Positions 23,925 to 35,109 of a stretch of DNA of 64,000 nucleotides are shown piece by piece. The position numbers and the translations under genes were made by a program. The stretch is taken from NCBI GenBank assembly GCA_039000515.1, contig JBCFYV010000263.1, positions 1 through 64,000 of the forward strand, in the 5' to 3' direction. This DNA comes from Timema cristinae. Taxonomy: Eukaryota > Arthropoda > Insecta > Phasmatodea > Timematidae. Every line of letters begins with the position of its first letter. Position 1 is the first letter of the stretch. The notes below the pieces were generated by a model that ran no database searches, was not told the origin of the DNA, and saw only the letters and a list, made by a program, of their open reading frames with translations.

Positions 23925-26530
23925 GCTTCAGTAACCCTAGGGAACTATCATGATATAATAGGGTTCTAGAGTACCCCTACATAATGATACAATAGGGTTC
24001 TGCAATATCCCTAAGGAATCATCATAATACGATAGGGTTATGCAGTACTCCTAGAGAATAATCTTGATAAGCAAGATTCTGCAGTATCCCTAGAGATTAA
24101 TCATGATACAACAGGGTTCTGCAGTACTCATTGAGAACTATCATGATACAACAGGGTTTTACAGTACCCCTAGGGAATTATTATGATACAACAGGGTTTT
24201 ACAGTACCCCTAGGGAATTATTATGATACAACAGGGTTTTACAGTACCCCTAGGGAATTATTATGATACAACAGGGTTCTACAGTACCCCTTGGGAACTA
24301 TCATGATAAAATAGGTTTCTACAGTACTCCTAGGTGACTATCACGAAACAACAAGGTTCTGCAGTACCCCTAGAGATTAATCATGATACAACAGGGTTCT
24401 GCAGTACTCATTGAGAACTATCATGATACAACAGGGTTTTAAATTACCCCTAGGGAATTATTATGATACAACAGGGTTTTACAGTACCCCTAGGTAACTA
24501 TCATGATACAACAGGGTTCTACAGTACCCCTTGGGAACTATCATGATAAAATAGGTTTCTACAGTACTCCTAGGTGACTATCACGAAACAACAAGGTTAT
24601 GCAGTACTCCTAGAGAATAATCTTGATAAGCAAGATTCTGCAGTACCCCTAGAGATTAATCATGATATAACAGGGTTCTGCAGTACTCATTGAGAACTAT
24701 CATGATACAACAGGGTTTTACAGTACCCCTAGGGAATTATTATGATACAACAGGGTTTTACAGTACCCCTAGGTAACTATCATGATACAACAGGGTTCTA
24801 CAGTACCCCTAGGTAACTATCATGATACAAACGGGTTTTACAGTACCCCTATGGAATTATTATGATACAACAGGGTTTTACAGTACCCCTAGGTAACTAT
24901 CATGATACAACAGGGTTCTACAGTACCCCTTGGGAACTATCATGATAAAATAGGTTTCTACAGTACTCCTAGGTGACTATCATGATACAACAGGGTTTTA
25001 CAGTACCCCTAGGGAATTATTATGATACAACAGGGTTTTACAGTACCCTAGGGAATTATTATGATACAACAGGGTTTTACAGTACCCCTAGGGAATTATT
25101 ATGATACAACAGGGTTCTACAGTACCCCTTGGGAACTATCATGATAAAATAGGTTTCTACAGTACCCCTAGGTAACTATCATGATACAACAGGGTTTTAC
25201 AGTACCCTAGGGAATTATTATGATACAACAGGGTTTTACAGTACCCCTAGGGAATTATTATGATACAACAGGGTTTTACAGTACCCCTAGGTAACTATCA
25301 TGATACAACAGGGTTCTACAGTACCCCTTGGGAACTATCATGATAAAATAGGTTTCTACAGTACTCCTAGGTGACTATCACAAAACAACAAGGTTCTACA
25401 GTACCCCTAAGGAATCATACTGATAAAAGAGGGTTCTAAAGTAACCTTAGGGAATCATAGTTATACAACAGGGTTCTAAAAGTACGCCTAGGGAATCATC
25501 ATGATACAGTGGGGTTCTGCAGTAACCCTAGGGAATCATAACTATACAACACGGTTCTACAGTACCCTTAGGGAATCATCATAATACAACTTGGTTTTTA
25601 GTACCCCTAGGGAATTATAATAATACAACTCGATTCTGCAGTACCCCTAGGGAATCATTATGATACAGCTGGCTTATTCAGTACCCCTAGGGAATCATCA
25701 TGATGCAACAGGGTTCAACAGTACACCTAGGGAATCATCATGATGTAACAGGGTTCTACAGTACACCTAGGGAATCATCAGATTACAGCCGGTTTCTGCA
25801 GTACTCCTAGGGAATCATCATGATACAACAGGGTTCTACAGTACACCGAGGGAATCATCAGATTACAGCAGGTTTCTGCAGTACTCCTAGGGAATCATCA
25901 TGATGCAACAGGGTTCTACAGTACACCTAGGGAATCATCATGATGCAACAGGGTTCTACAGTACACCTAGGGAATCATCAGATTACAGCAGGGTTCTACA
26001 GTACACCTAGGGAATCATCATGATACAACAGGGTTCTACAGTACACCTAGGGAATCATCAGATTACAGCAGGTTTCTGCAGTACCCCTAGGGAATCATCA
26101 TGATACAACAGGGTTCTACAGTACACCTAGGGAATCATCAGATTACAGCAGGTTTCTGCAGTACTCCTAGGGAATCATCATGATGCAACAGGGTTCTACA
26201 GTACACCTAGGGAATCATCAGATTACAGCAGGTTTCTGCAGTACTCCTAGGGAATCATCATGATACAACAGGGTTCTACAGTACAGCTAGGGAATCATCA
26301 GATTACAGCAGGTTTCTGCAGTACCCCTAGGGAATCATCATGATGCAACAGGGTTCTACAGTACACCTAGGGAATCATCAGATTACAGCAGGGTTCTACA
26401 GTACACCTAGGGAATCATCATGATACAACAGGGTTCTACAGTACACCTAGGGAATCATCAGATTACAGCAGGTTTCTGCAGTACCCCTAGGGAAACATAG
26501 TGACACAGTAGGGTGTACTACCCCTAGGGA
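23925..26530. repeat. 40-bp minisatellite array, about 65 copies
   Basis: The unit is exactly 40 bp (for example GTACACCTAGGGAATCATCA at 25921 and 25961). Its most constant parts are CAGTACMCCTAGGGAA and ATCATGAT, both containing palindromes (CCTAGG, ATCATGAT). Variants are organised. At about 24090-24650 a group with TAGAGATTAATC recurs every 280 bp (seven units), while at 25700-26490 two variants alternate to give an 80-bp dimer. The edges are degenerate, as in arrays grown by unequal exchange. There are no spacers, so it is not a CRISPR array. Forty is not a multiple of three, so no long frame crosses it. Confidence 0.95.
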
Positions 26531-26534
26531 ACAT

Positions 26535-27005
26535 AATGCCACAGCTGTTTGCAGGGTGCTGAAGTACCCCCCTTAAGAACTAGTGGCACAGAATAGCTGT
26601 AATATGTTATTTTATCATTTTAACATGGGGATGAGGGTGCTATAATCCCCAACGTTCCCCACCCTTTGTGCACGCCTCTGAGATAATTGGTGAGTCCAAA
26701 CTAAAAAGGAAGTGTCACTACAGAATTAATAAATGCATTATGTGCTACAAACCTGCAGCTAAGATGTTGTTGATTGCAAGGTCTATCTATCTAGGACAAG
26801 GTGAGAGTGTATATAAGAGTTCAGGGGAAAAAACTCTTTAGAACACACGACTTGGATTCGAACCCCAATTTTACCATCACCATCATTCTAGTGTATTGCG
26901 AGACCAATTCGGCTGTAGTAGTATAACCTTCGCTAATACCATCATGTTCCTATCTTGTATGCTAAACCATGGTGGAATCAATCAAGGTAAGTTTGTAGAA
27001 TGAAC
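26535..27005 (-). repeat. Unassigned DNA with a tRNA-like SINE remnant
   Basis: Around 26820-26930 the antisense B-box-like TTGGATTCGAACCCC is followed by a tRNA-like body ending TGCGAGACCAATTCGGC, similar to family B. The remainder of the interval has no gene. Confidence 0.45.
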
Positions 27006-27009
27006 GTGG

Positions 27010-27143
27010 TGTATACTCCATTCACGGTAGGAATTACTCTCTGAAAGGTCTTTTTTCCTACCAATATCCTACTATATAATAGATTTATGGTAGGGAAAAC
27101 GGCCTTTCAGAAGTCAATTCCTACCGTGAACAGACATTACACA
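27010..27143. repeat. 134-bp palindrome with about 55-bp arms
   Basis: 27010-27063 pairs with 27088-27143 around a 24-nt AT-rich centre. Landmarks: TTCACGGTAGGAATT mirrored by AATTCCTACCGTGAA, CTGAAAGG by CCTTTCAG, and CCTACCA by TGGTAGG. The ends read GTGTATAC and ACACAC. A small foldback MITE or cruciform-forming sequence; no coding content. Confidence 0.85.
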
Positions 27144-27149
27144 CTGTTG

Positions 27150-28185
27150 TGCTGCAGCGTTTATTTACGATAATTACGACACTTGTCCAGCTTACCAAGT
27201 TGCTGCCCCATTTCAAGTGACAAACGTCAATTCAACAAAGTCATCAGTGCTAAATTTAACTGTACAATCTCTTGCGGCTACTTTCTAAATAATGTTTACA
27301 TGAGTTATACTAGGTCTTTATCAGTTTGACCAACTTCAATATTCTTTATTTAGCAGATCTTACTTTAGCATTTCGTCTGGTTTTATGAATTGATTTCTGT
27401 CTTGTGTAACTATGTGGGAATCAATGTCACTCACTGAACAGATACTCCTCAAAGTGTGTGTTCGCCCAAAGCCTTCGTAGGGATTTTCTTTGAAAATATA
27501 GATTTTTGAATGTTATTGAATAAAATCTTACTGTGTCACTAAATTGTTTCTTTGGTTTTTATTGTGGTACAGTGTTAAGAAATAAGCCCTTTCATATTGA
27601 AGAACATACGTGAAAAACAAATAATTACGGAACATCGTGAGCACACCATCAAGAAGGCCATGTATGAATTAATCAGTTTGTATAAGACAATCATGCAAGT
27701 ATATGAGATCACAGAAAATGAAAGCTCATATTTAAACTTGAGATTTAACAGAAATGTCTCAATATAAATAAAATAGGCTTGAGCAGCACAGTTTTCTAGG
27801 GTTCGCATTATACGGAATGCCCCGCAGCAAGGGGGCCCAAGGTATTAGATTTGGATTAGTGAAATGGAGGGAAAACACATTTCAAGTGTAAAGAACGTTA
27901 TTTTTATTTATTAAAAAAAAGCCTAAATAAGCCCATGCGATTTATTTAACTAACAACTTATGTTAACTTAAAAATACAAGTCTAAAAAAACGCGATACAT
28001 AATAAACTGCTAATCGACATTAACTGAAACAGATTAATTCTGAGCACAATATTATACTAAAGCTGGCGTTCATAGAGTATAATACATAGTCTGTATTTTA
28101 AAACTCAAAGAGCAGATCATGCGACTAAATTAAAATGCAAGAAAAAAACAACAAAACAAACAACTTTTTAAGACAATAGGGTGTG
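27150..28185. other. No recognised gene
   Basis: The minus-strand frame 27575-27808 is Phe/Ile/Leu-rich and unlike any family I know. No repeat structure stands out. Confidence 0.5.
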
Positions 28186-28189
28186 AACA

Positions 28190-28440
28190 GCTTTGATGGT
28201 AGGATGGTATAAGTTGTAAGTCATCACTCTCACAATAGACTGGACTGCTAATGACCGAGGGATCGGGATTCGAATTCAGGTCAGATGTAATGAGGGTTGA
28301 TTTTCCTAAATGGTTCCCTACTCTCCCTCAATGCAAATGATGGGGGCATGTTTACTCTAAATATTAACGTCTTAATCCCCCTCCATTATCTTATTTTAAA
28401 ATATGCATGTGACGCAAACGGGTAGTGAGACGTGATGAAT
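28190..28440 (+). repeat. SINE family B copy, sense
   Basis: Shows in sense orientation what the 20-kb copies show antisense: a tRNA-like head (ACTGGACTGCTAATGACC then GGGATTCGAATTC as B box), a body with TTTTCCTAAATGGTTCCC and ACTCTCCCTC, and a tail ending near ACGGGTAGTGAGACGTGA. RNA polymerase III transcription is inferred from the B box. Confidence 0.65.
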
Positions 28441-28444
28441 AAAA

Positions 28445-29285
28445 CAAAGATAAACACGTTAATGTTACTAGTACAAAGTCGTCTCTAGGTTTGTTTACAT
28501 CCACACACTACCACTGTTCTATCTAGCGGGCTGCCACTAGTCTACTAGTAGTTGTCACGTGCGACTCTAACTACAGTAACCTTCTACATGTGTGTGTGTC
28601 TACGTGTGTGCCTACGTGCGGGAAGCTTGTGACGTGCTCACAGCAGTAGAGAGGATTCTCAAGAATAAGACTAAGACTAAGACTAGAACTACGGCTCCTG
28701 ACGTGTCTGCTCATCAACGAGGCATCGTGGATGTTCATTCAACTAGACATCCACGTTTTGCAACATTAAAATATTTCAATTGCAAAATAAATAGTTGAAG
28801 GTTTTTCAATTAAGTCTATAAGTTAAATTTTAAAAATACAATATCAAAATATTTTCTTTAATAATAACTTTAAAGATTTTGTTGCAGAAGAATAAGTACA
28901 TTAATACTGTTTATATGTAATATTGTCATGATTATTATTTATTTTCAAACACATGATCACATTTTTTAATTAACTTTAATAAAAACCTTACACTGATCTC
29001 AGATAAATAAAACATGTTCCTTGAGGGCATCATCCCTCTCTCTCTCTCTCACACGTCAATTGTAGTAAACCAATCATATTCGATTTTAGAAGCTGTCATA
29101 AGGGTTAGAGGGGTAGAGCGAGACTTTACCTTGGGATAGGGACGAAAAAGAGGGAAATGAAGTGTCTTCAAGATACATCTATCATCTATCACTACAATTC
29201 ACTTCCTCTAAGTGATCAGTGAATAAAATGAATAATTGTTAAGGTGGATTGGAAGTTAAGGCAAGTATTTAAAATTATATATATA
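28445..29285. other. No recognised gene
   Basis: A frame at 28592-28798 lies in a slightly GC-richer patch but has no domain; its start is GT-repeat-derived. Short CT-repeat at 29035-29050. Confidence 0.4.
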
Positions 29286-29289
29286 TAAA

Positions 29290-29545
29290 TACTAGCAGAA
29301 ATACCCGGCGTTGCTCGGGGTAACTCCGCAATGAGGTTCGTCTCTACCCCAGGAAATATTTGCTTCAAACAGACAGGAAAATATATCATTTTTATTTCTT
29401 TGGGTCACAGTTTTTATTTAAGAAAACCTACCCTTGGTGGACTGGACTGGGATTCAAACCCCTATCTTCCAGTCATTAGAAGGTTAGTTCAACACAAAAT
29501 TGACACCCTAGACCATTGGGTCACTGAAGCGGGGTTTATTTAAAT
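29290..29545 (-). repeat. tRNA-like SINE with a conserved CCCGGCGTTGC end
   Basis: The left edge reads ACTAGCAGAAATACCCGGCG followed by TTGCTCGGGG, a conserved-looking end. At 29440-29530 the minus strand is tRNA-like: an A-box-like stretch (TCAGTGACCCAATGGTCTAG) and a B box (GGGTTTGAATCCC). It is a composite of a tRNA-derived head and a different tail from family B. The short open frame across it is not a gene. Confidence 0.55.
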
Positions 29546-29804
29546 ATTTTTTTCACCAAATGTCAATGCACTCATGACAAATATTCAAGAGCTATTGAGA
29601 CTACGTGGTTAGAAAATTAAACTAAAGGTATCGACTGGAGAAATATTTTAGCAAAAGGTGTATTTTATTGCGAAAATACTGCTCTAAACCCTTGTCTTTT
29701 TTCCCTCCCCTCTTAACTTTGGTTATGCTGTGTTGAGGAGCAGATGACGGACAATCGCATAATAGTAATGAGCAAGTAGGTTAGTTGGTGCGAGACAGTC
29801 AGAA

Positions 29805-29966
29805 CTACAAGTGCATGTTTGATTAGCAGCGAGACTTGACTCGAAACAGTTCTCTCTATTATCACTAGAGCGAACTAGTACTCACTACAAGGGCATGTTT
29901 GACGAGCAGCGAGCGTTGACTCGACCCAGTTCTCTCTATTATCACTCGAGGGCAATAGTACTCATA
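29805..29966. repeat. Tandem duplication of an 81-bp unit
   Basis: CTACAAGTGCATGTTTGA at 29805 recurs as CTACAAGGGCATGTTTGA at 29886. Both are followed by AGCAGCGAG, TTGACTCGA and AGTTCTCTCTATTATCACT. Two diverged copies, no coding content. Confidence 0.85.
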
Positions 29967-29994
29967 ATACGGGTGCCAAAACTTAAACCATGTT

Positions 29995-32900
29995 TTGCGG
30001 TATGAATGCATACTTTTTCTGTTTCTGGTTCATTATGATGTCTATTTTAAGATTACAGTTGATGCCCCTCTGTGACCCTTGAGCAATTTGAGTAATTAAA
30101 GATGGCGTCCAATATGGCCACTAGAAGTTAGTTTTTCTTTTGTTTCAGGTTGTAAAATAAGCTAATGATGATTATGTTCTATGACAATGTCATATCTCAG
30201 TGAAGAAGAGTGCTTTATTTAAATGTGGAAAAATATACAAGACAGTAAGAGTATATGAGAAAATAATTGATTCAATAATATCTCCAAGTAAACAGTGAGG
30301 AGACAACATTTTGAGACTTTGAAGCAACGTTTCACGGCCGACACTAATTTGGTATTACATGGCCGCCGAACGCGTGTCTCAACCTATACCTCAAAGCCCC
30401 ACATCAATAAATTCCTTAAGAGAACGCACCATAAGGAAGAAGAACGAGTGCAACAAGCTAAACGACAGTTACGCCCGGAATAAAATTATTTTATTTTTAA
30501 ACGTGATTGCTTGTTTTTCGGAGAAGAGTGCATAGACTGCGATCTAAAAATTCCTGATCGCTACAACCACTATTTTATAGTAAGGACAGTTGAGTTTAAA
30601 TATGGAGTATGCAATAAAAGGAAGGACATAGGGGCTAAATAGAAACAACAACGAATTTTAGTGGTCCCAATTAATAATTTACATGCTACAAACTATAGGT
30701 CTCAATGGAATTACCACACATTATTTGCGAGTAATAAAAATATCAGTGCAGCAAAATTAAATTATTTTGTGAGGATATGAGAAAAGAAGATAATGGTTTC
30801 AAAGAAATCACACAAGAAATGACTGAAAACAGTAGTCAAACACGGAACAATGTCGAGATATACTCTTTATACTTCGCTTTTGGAGAAAACACTCTATCAC
30901 GAATGAACTTTGTGCAAAAACTACAAGAACCTTTTGGAAAATAACTTTTAGTATTATACCCTCCCAGAATAGCAAGCATAGCTTTGTTCAGGGAACATTG
31001 CACAATGACGTTAATCACAAAAGAAAACGAAGAAGATGGCATACCAGAGAATGCAAAACCCCTAGCATCTGTTATACGAAGCTAAATTCCCACCACGGAT
31101 GAATACAAGTACCACGTTAGGATCAACGTCCATTCTATAAAACGTTAATGTAGCCAAACACTTTTGTATCTTCCAAGTGAACTTAAAATACCAGATCTGG
31201 CAGCAGTTATAGTACAATTGGTAGTTTAGTTGAAATTTGTTTGAAAAATTTCCCAAATAAACTTTAAGTGACTTTCTCCAGTTTACTACAAAAAAGTCTA
31301 TCATTGAAGAACTCAGCCACCTTAGGGTCGCAACTACTCACTATGAACACAAGCGTTTTCGGGCATTTGTGGCAAAAGCTTTCAGTGGCAAATATATATT
31401 GAGAGGTATGAAGAAATGTAATGGATTAGTACAAATTGTTGATGGAAACCTTGAGTAAACTCTTTGCTCCGAAAATATACCACAACATACTCATGCAATT
31501 AGAATGATCCTCACCAAATTTGCATAAGCCACTAAGAATGAAGAGCAAGAACCAATTTCAATTCTTAGACTAGCTAAAAATGAAGTACATCTTCCTACAG
31601 AGCCTGACGTTACAATAGCAAGGTACAAAATGTCCAAGAAAGTGCCTATGCCTGCAGTTTCTCTGACATATTGTTTTCCCACATTAAAAGTATTGATTCT
31701 AGCAGTGTACCAGAAGATATCGATTATGAACGCACAAAACAAATATTTTAAGTTTCTAAAGACTGTTACTTGCAGTGAAATTATACCAGAGTATCATGGT
31801 ATCAATACACAGATGGTACGAGAATAAATTCATGATGTTGTGAACGCAACAAAAGTAATGTAGCTACCATTAATTGATTAGCCCCTAACTAATCATGAAA
31901 CTGTCCTAACATTCATGTTAGAAATCAAACGAATAAATGAAGAGTGCGGGTAGCCGTTTGTAGTATTAACGACAGATCAGGCTCTATACAAAGTATTGTA
32001 GTTGTTGATATTATTTGGAATGATCCTGAAAATGTTTCAAACTTCTTCCCTCACCTTGGTATACACACACTCATTTCTTTCATCGCGTGTGTGGGAACAT
32101 TCATGGCTGGTAGTGGAATATAATCCTAGAGCGCGTTCATCTGCTCTCTGCTGATTCCCTCTCTGGCTTTGCTAGATGTTGCCCCAATATACGGAATAGA
32201 GAACACAATATTTAAAAATGGATTTATTCTGATAAACAGCTAAGAAAATGGGGTCGTATTGAAAGCATTATGACAGAAGTAATAAAGGAATTCACAACAT
32301 TTGTAGCTGTTTGTAATGGCGTAGAGGAGATGCTGTTGATATGACAGAAGCAAGAGTTTCTTTTTGGATGAAACAAATTGGACGGGTGCAGTTGCGAGAT
32401 CCTTCTCTCTCTGCCACCAGCAACTGAATGTTTTGTGGAAAATGTTAGTCAGGCTCACTTTCAAGATGCAAATAATAAATCTCTACCAGGTATATATATA
32501 TATATCCAACATAATTTGGATGGCAGAGAAAGGAAGAAAACAAAAAACTCATTCCCATTGCCATTCCAGAGAACACCGCAAACGCATCTGATTACATTTT
32601 GGAAATGGAAAATCACTTATACTATGAGGTCGAGGAAGTAATATTTCGTGCAGCTTAAGGTGTCACTGCTTCCACGAAGGTAGACAGTGTTATAATCCTT
32701 AAACCAAAATTGCCGAAACAATAAATGAAAGTGTCTATGAAGATGATCTATTTTAGCTCGCTTTTTACTTTTCATTTCTGTAATGTATATGTTGTTAGCT
32801 TTCTAAATATTTTACAGTATATAGATTAATGTAATTTTTGCTTTTAAATAAAACAAAACTAGAATTATTAAGCTTTAAAAATTATTTTCCATTGTTAAAA

Positions 32901-33110
32901 CACTTTTGGTTTATTTTTTCAACAAAGTAGCTCTATTTTCTCACTCCTTGACCCAAAAAACATTAAATGATATGACATTCATTAATTTGGAACCACAATA
33001 TCAATGCTTACCTTATGGTGGCCATATTGGTCGCCATATTGAATTGCTCAAATTGCTCAAGTTTTACAGAGTGGCATCAAGTGGATTTGAAATCTACATA
33101 ACATAAGCCA
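29995..33110. mobile_element. Element with diverged terminal inverted repeats, about 3.1 kb
   Basis: The left end (about 30030-30125) and right end (about 33010-33105) are diverged reverse complements. Left: TTGATGCCCCTCTG, CTTGAGCAATTTGAG and GGCGTCCAATATGGCCAC. Right (complement strand): TTGATGCCACTCTG, CTTGAGCAATTTGAG and GGCGACCAATATGGCCAC, in the same order and spacing. Weaker similarity may extend outward and inward. The interior carries the decayed gene at 31-32.6 kb. Exact ends and target duplication cannot be fixed by eye. This looks like a DNA transposon of unknown superfamily, but an inverted pair of other repeats is possible. Confidence 0.65.
30295..32650 (+). pseudogene. Decayed gene of an unnamed invertebrate family
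   Basis: The plus strand between about 31305 and 32640 reads as one interrupted protein. KRFRAFVAKAFSGKYILRG at about 31350 is followed by MSKKVPMPAVSLTYCFPTL near 31630, VVLTTDQALYKV near 31965 and LPPATECFVENVSQAHFQ near 32405, with several stops and at least one frame change. From memory this order matches a large uncharacterised protein seen in many copies in insects and cnidarians, whose C-terminus carries a Cys-rich tail; that tail is not visible here. A short frame at 30295-30483 (basic, His/Lys-rich) may be unrelated. No catalytic motif is identified, so no function is assigned. Its location between inverted repeats suggests it was the cargo or transposase of the element. Confidence 0.5.
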
Positions 33111-33114
33111 ATTT

Positions 33115-33635
33115 ATTTATACATTAAAAAATGCTATCTGAATATTAGGTATTTGGTATCACGACTACCACTCAAGTGCAACCATCGCGTGTTACATGAA
33201 AACCTTAAGCCTTGTTCACACTTTGTAATTTTTTTTCTAATAGAGGTCTAATTCACTCTAAATCTTTGCCGAGCCATTCATGGCATATTAGAAACTCATT
33301 AATATTACGTCATGATGACCATCTTTTAAACAAAATGAAGTTCCAAACGATATTTATTTGTTTGTTGAATGGCGGGATTAACTTGTTACTATGTAATTTG
33401 TGTTCCCATATTTAATATATAAATATTAGTTTTTGTAGTGATATAAAGTTGACATCTGAAGGGATCTAAGCTATCTCTGTCTCTAACTCAATCGGTAAGA
33501 ATTAAATAAGTGTATTAGCTCAAAGTGTTTCACGACCAGTGTTTGAATAAATCTTCATAGCTAATCAAGTGTGTGTTTCACAACTGTGACTAAAATGAAC
33601 ACATATCTCTTATAATTTTTTTTCCCGTTCGAAAT
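33115..33635. other. AT-rich DNA, no gene recognised
   Basis: Short frames only (33212-33415). No structure noticed. Confidence 0.5.
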
Positions 33636-33639
33636 AAAA

Positions 33640-33725
33640 ATACTTATGAATCAAATAGCCAACGCTATTATTTATGCTTTTTAGTGAGGATTACTCCATC
33701 TAGATATCATACTCTGAAAATTGAA
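33640..33725 (+). repeat. Dispersed repeat shared with 54.25 kb
   Basis: GCTATTATTTATGCTTTTTA followed by GAGGATTACTCCATCTAGA and TATCATA also occurs at about 54268-54316 with few differences. It is followed here directly by a SINE head; at 54 kb it lies about 500 bp beyond another copy of the same SINE. It is probably the conserved tail of a related short element. Confidence 0.7.
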
Positions 33726-33752
33726 ATATGACACTTGGACACGGGACTCTGC

Positions 33753-33890
33753 TTTAAAAGATGAATGAAGAATGACCCTGGGCACTGGATGAATCCTGGA
33801 TAGCTCAGTGGTAAGACCATTGACGTACTAAGCCAAATGTCCCGAATTCGAGTCCCGTGGTCAGGTGACATTTTTAATTTTTCAGAAAAA
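33753..33890 (+). repeat. tRNA-derived SINE, family A
   Basis: The head GAATGACCCTGGGCAC is followed by a nearly complete tRNA-like body: CCTGG acceptor strand, A box TAGCTCAGTGG at 33801-33811, an anticodon-arm-like hairpin, B box GAATTCGAGTCC at 33844-33855, and a closing TCAGG. A tRNA finder may call it a gene, but the same head and body occur at 53.64 kb and, antisense, at 62.5 kb, so it is a SINE. Confidence 0.75.
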
Positions 33891-33894
33891 TACT

Positions 33895-34680
33895 GATACT
33901 AAGTAGTACAATTAATATTAAATTAATAATTAATTAATATGTATAGTTATATTTAGTATTATTGTATGATTTATTAAATAATTAATAGATTTACTAATCT
34001 TTCTAGAATCGATATGAGTGTTTGTGATCTAATAAGTGTTCAATTTAAAAGGTTTCTTATCAAATAATGCATTAAGAGGATTGAGTGTTACAAAATAAAT
34101 TAATATATTTCTATAAATTTAACCAGGAACTTTTTTTCTTGGCCTATAAGTGGTTTTATCCATATCTAAGTTTAATAAATGTGATCCCTTCACTGAAATG
34201 ACAAACCTGTGTTCTGAGGAGACTTGTTGAGTGATAATAATATACTCTAATTTTCTTACGAATGGACATATCTGCATTATAAAAACTTAATAGGTAGACT
34301 TTATCTTATTCATACATCAAGTAATGTTATCTGCAGCGGTCACTTTTGATACTATACTATAAATACCTATAAAATATCACTCTGTGACTCTCTCAGCTTG
34401 GTGACATTCTTAGCTTGATTAGTATATATTGTTAGGGATTCCTGTTGACTGTAGGTTGAGTATCACGTGTCTGAAACAGGAGCAATATTAGGTCTGATCG
34501 GCACGTACGCCCATGTTACGTACGCTAGAATAGTTGATGTCAGGGATACTCATGGACTGCTGTGTTAGCTATCAGGTGTGTCTGTGGTGTGGCACGGATG
34601 TATTTTGATTGATCTCTATGTCGTGATTGGAGGAAGCTTACAAACTGACAAAAACTAGTTTGTGTGTCCTATGGCAGAAT
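33895..34680. other. AT-rich DNA, no gene recognised
   Basis: 34430-34660 becomes less AT-rich and leads into the 27-bp array. It could belong to the same element as the sequence after the array, but no terminal repeats were found. Confidence 0.45.
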
Positions 34681-34687
34681 TCTAGGC

Positions 34688-35107
34688 AGTTGTTGTAGAC
34701 AATGGCTTGTGAGCATTTGTTGTAAACAGTGGCTCGTGAGAAGTTGTTGTAAACAGTGGCATGTGAGCAGTTGTTGTAGACAATGGCTTGTGAGCAGTTG
34801 TTGTAGACAGTGGCTTGTGAGCATTTGTTGTAGACAGTGGCTTGTGAGAAGTTGTTGTAAACAGTGGCTTGTGAGCAGTTGTTGTAGACAATGGCTTGTG
34901 AGCAGTTGTTGTAAACAGTGGCTTGTGAGAAGGTGTTGTAAACAGTGGCTTGTGAGCAGTTGTTGTAGACAGTGGCTTGTGAGCAGTTGTTGTAGACAGT
35001 GGCTTGTGAGCAGTTGTTGTAGACAGTGGCTTGTGAGCAGTTGTTGTAGAGAGTGGCTTGTGAGCAGTTGTTGTAGACAGTGGCTTGTGAGCAGTTGTTG
35101 TAGAGAG
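34688..35107 (+). repeat. 27-bp minisatellite, about 16 copies
   Basis: The unit GTAGACAGTGGCTTGTGAGC plus AGTTGTT repeats every 27 bp with minor variants (ACAATGG, AGAGTGG, AAACAGTGG). Because 27 is a multiple of three, a 156-codon frame of a nine-residue Cys-rich repeat (QWLVSSCCR) stays open on the plus strand, and a shorter one on the minus strand. No start context, signal peptide or family supports translation. Confidence 0.9.
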
Positions 35108-35109
35108 TA

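Noticed and set aside
23925..26530. CRISPR-like array of regularly spaced repeats
   Set aside because: Units are contiguous with no unique spacers, and the context is animal DNA. It is a minisatellite.
33793..33867. Genuine tRNA gene
   Set aside because: A and B boxes are good, but the same head and body occur at 53.6 and 62.5 kb with extra SINE sequence, so it is a SINE.
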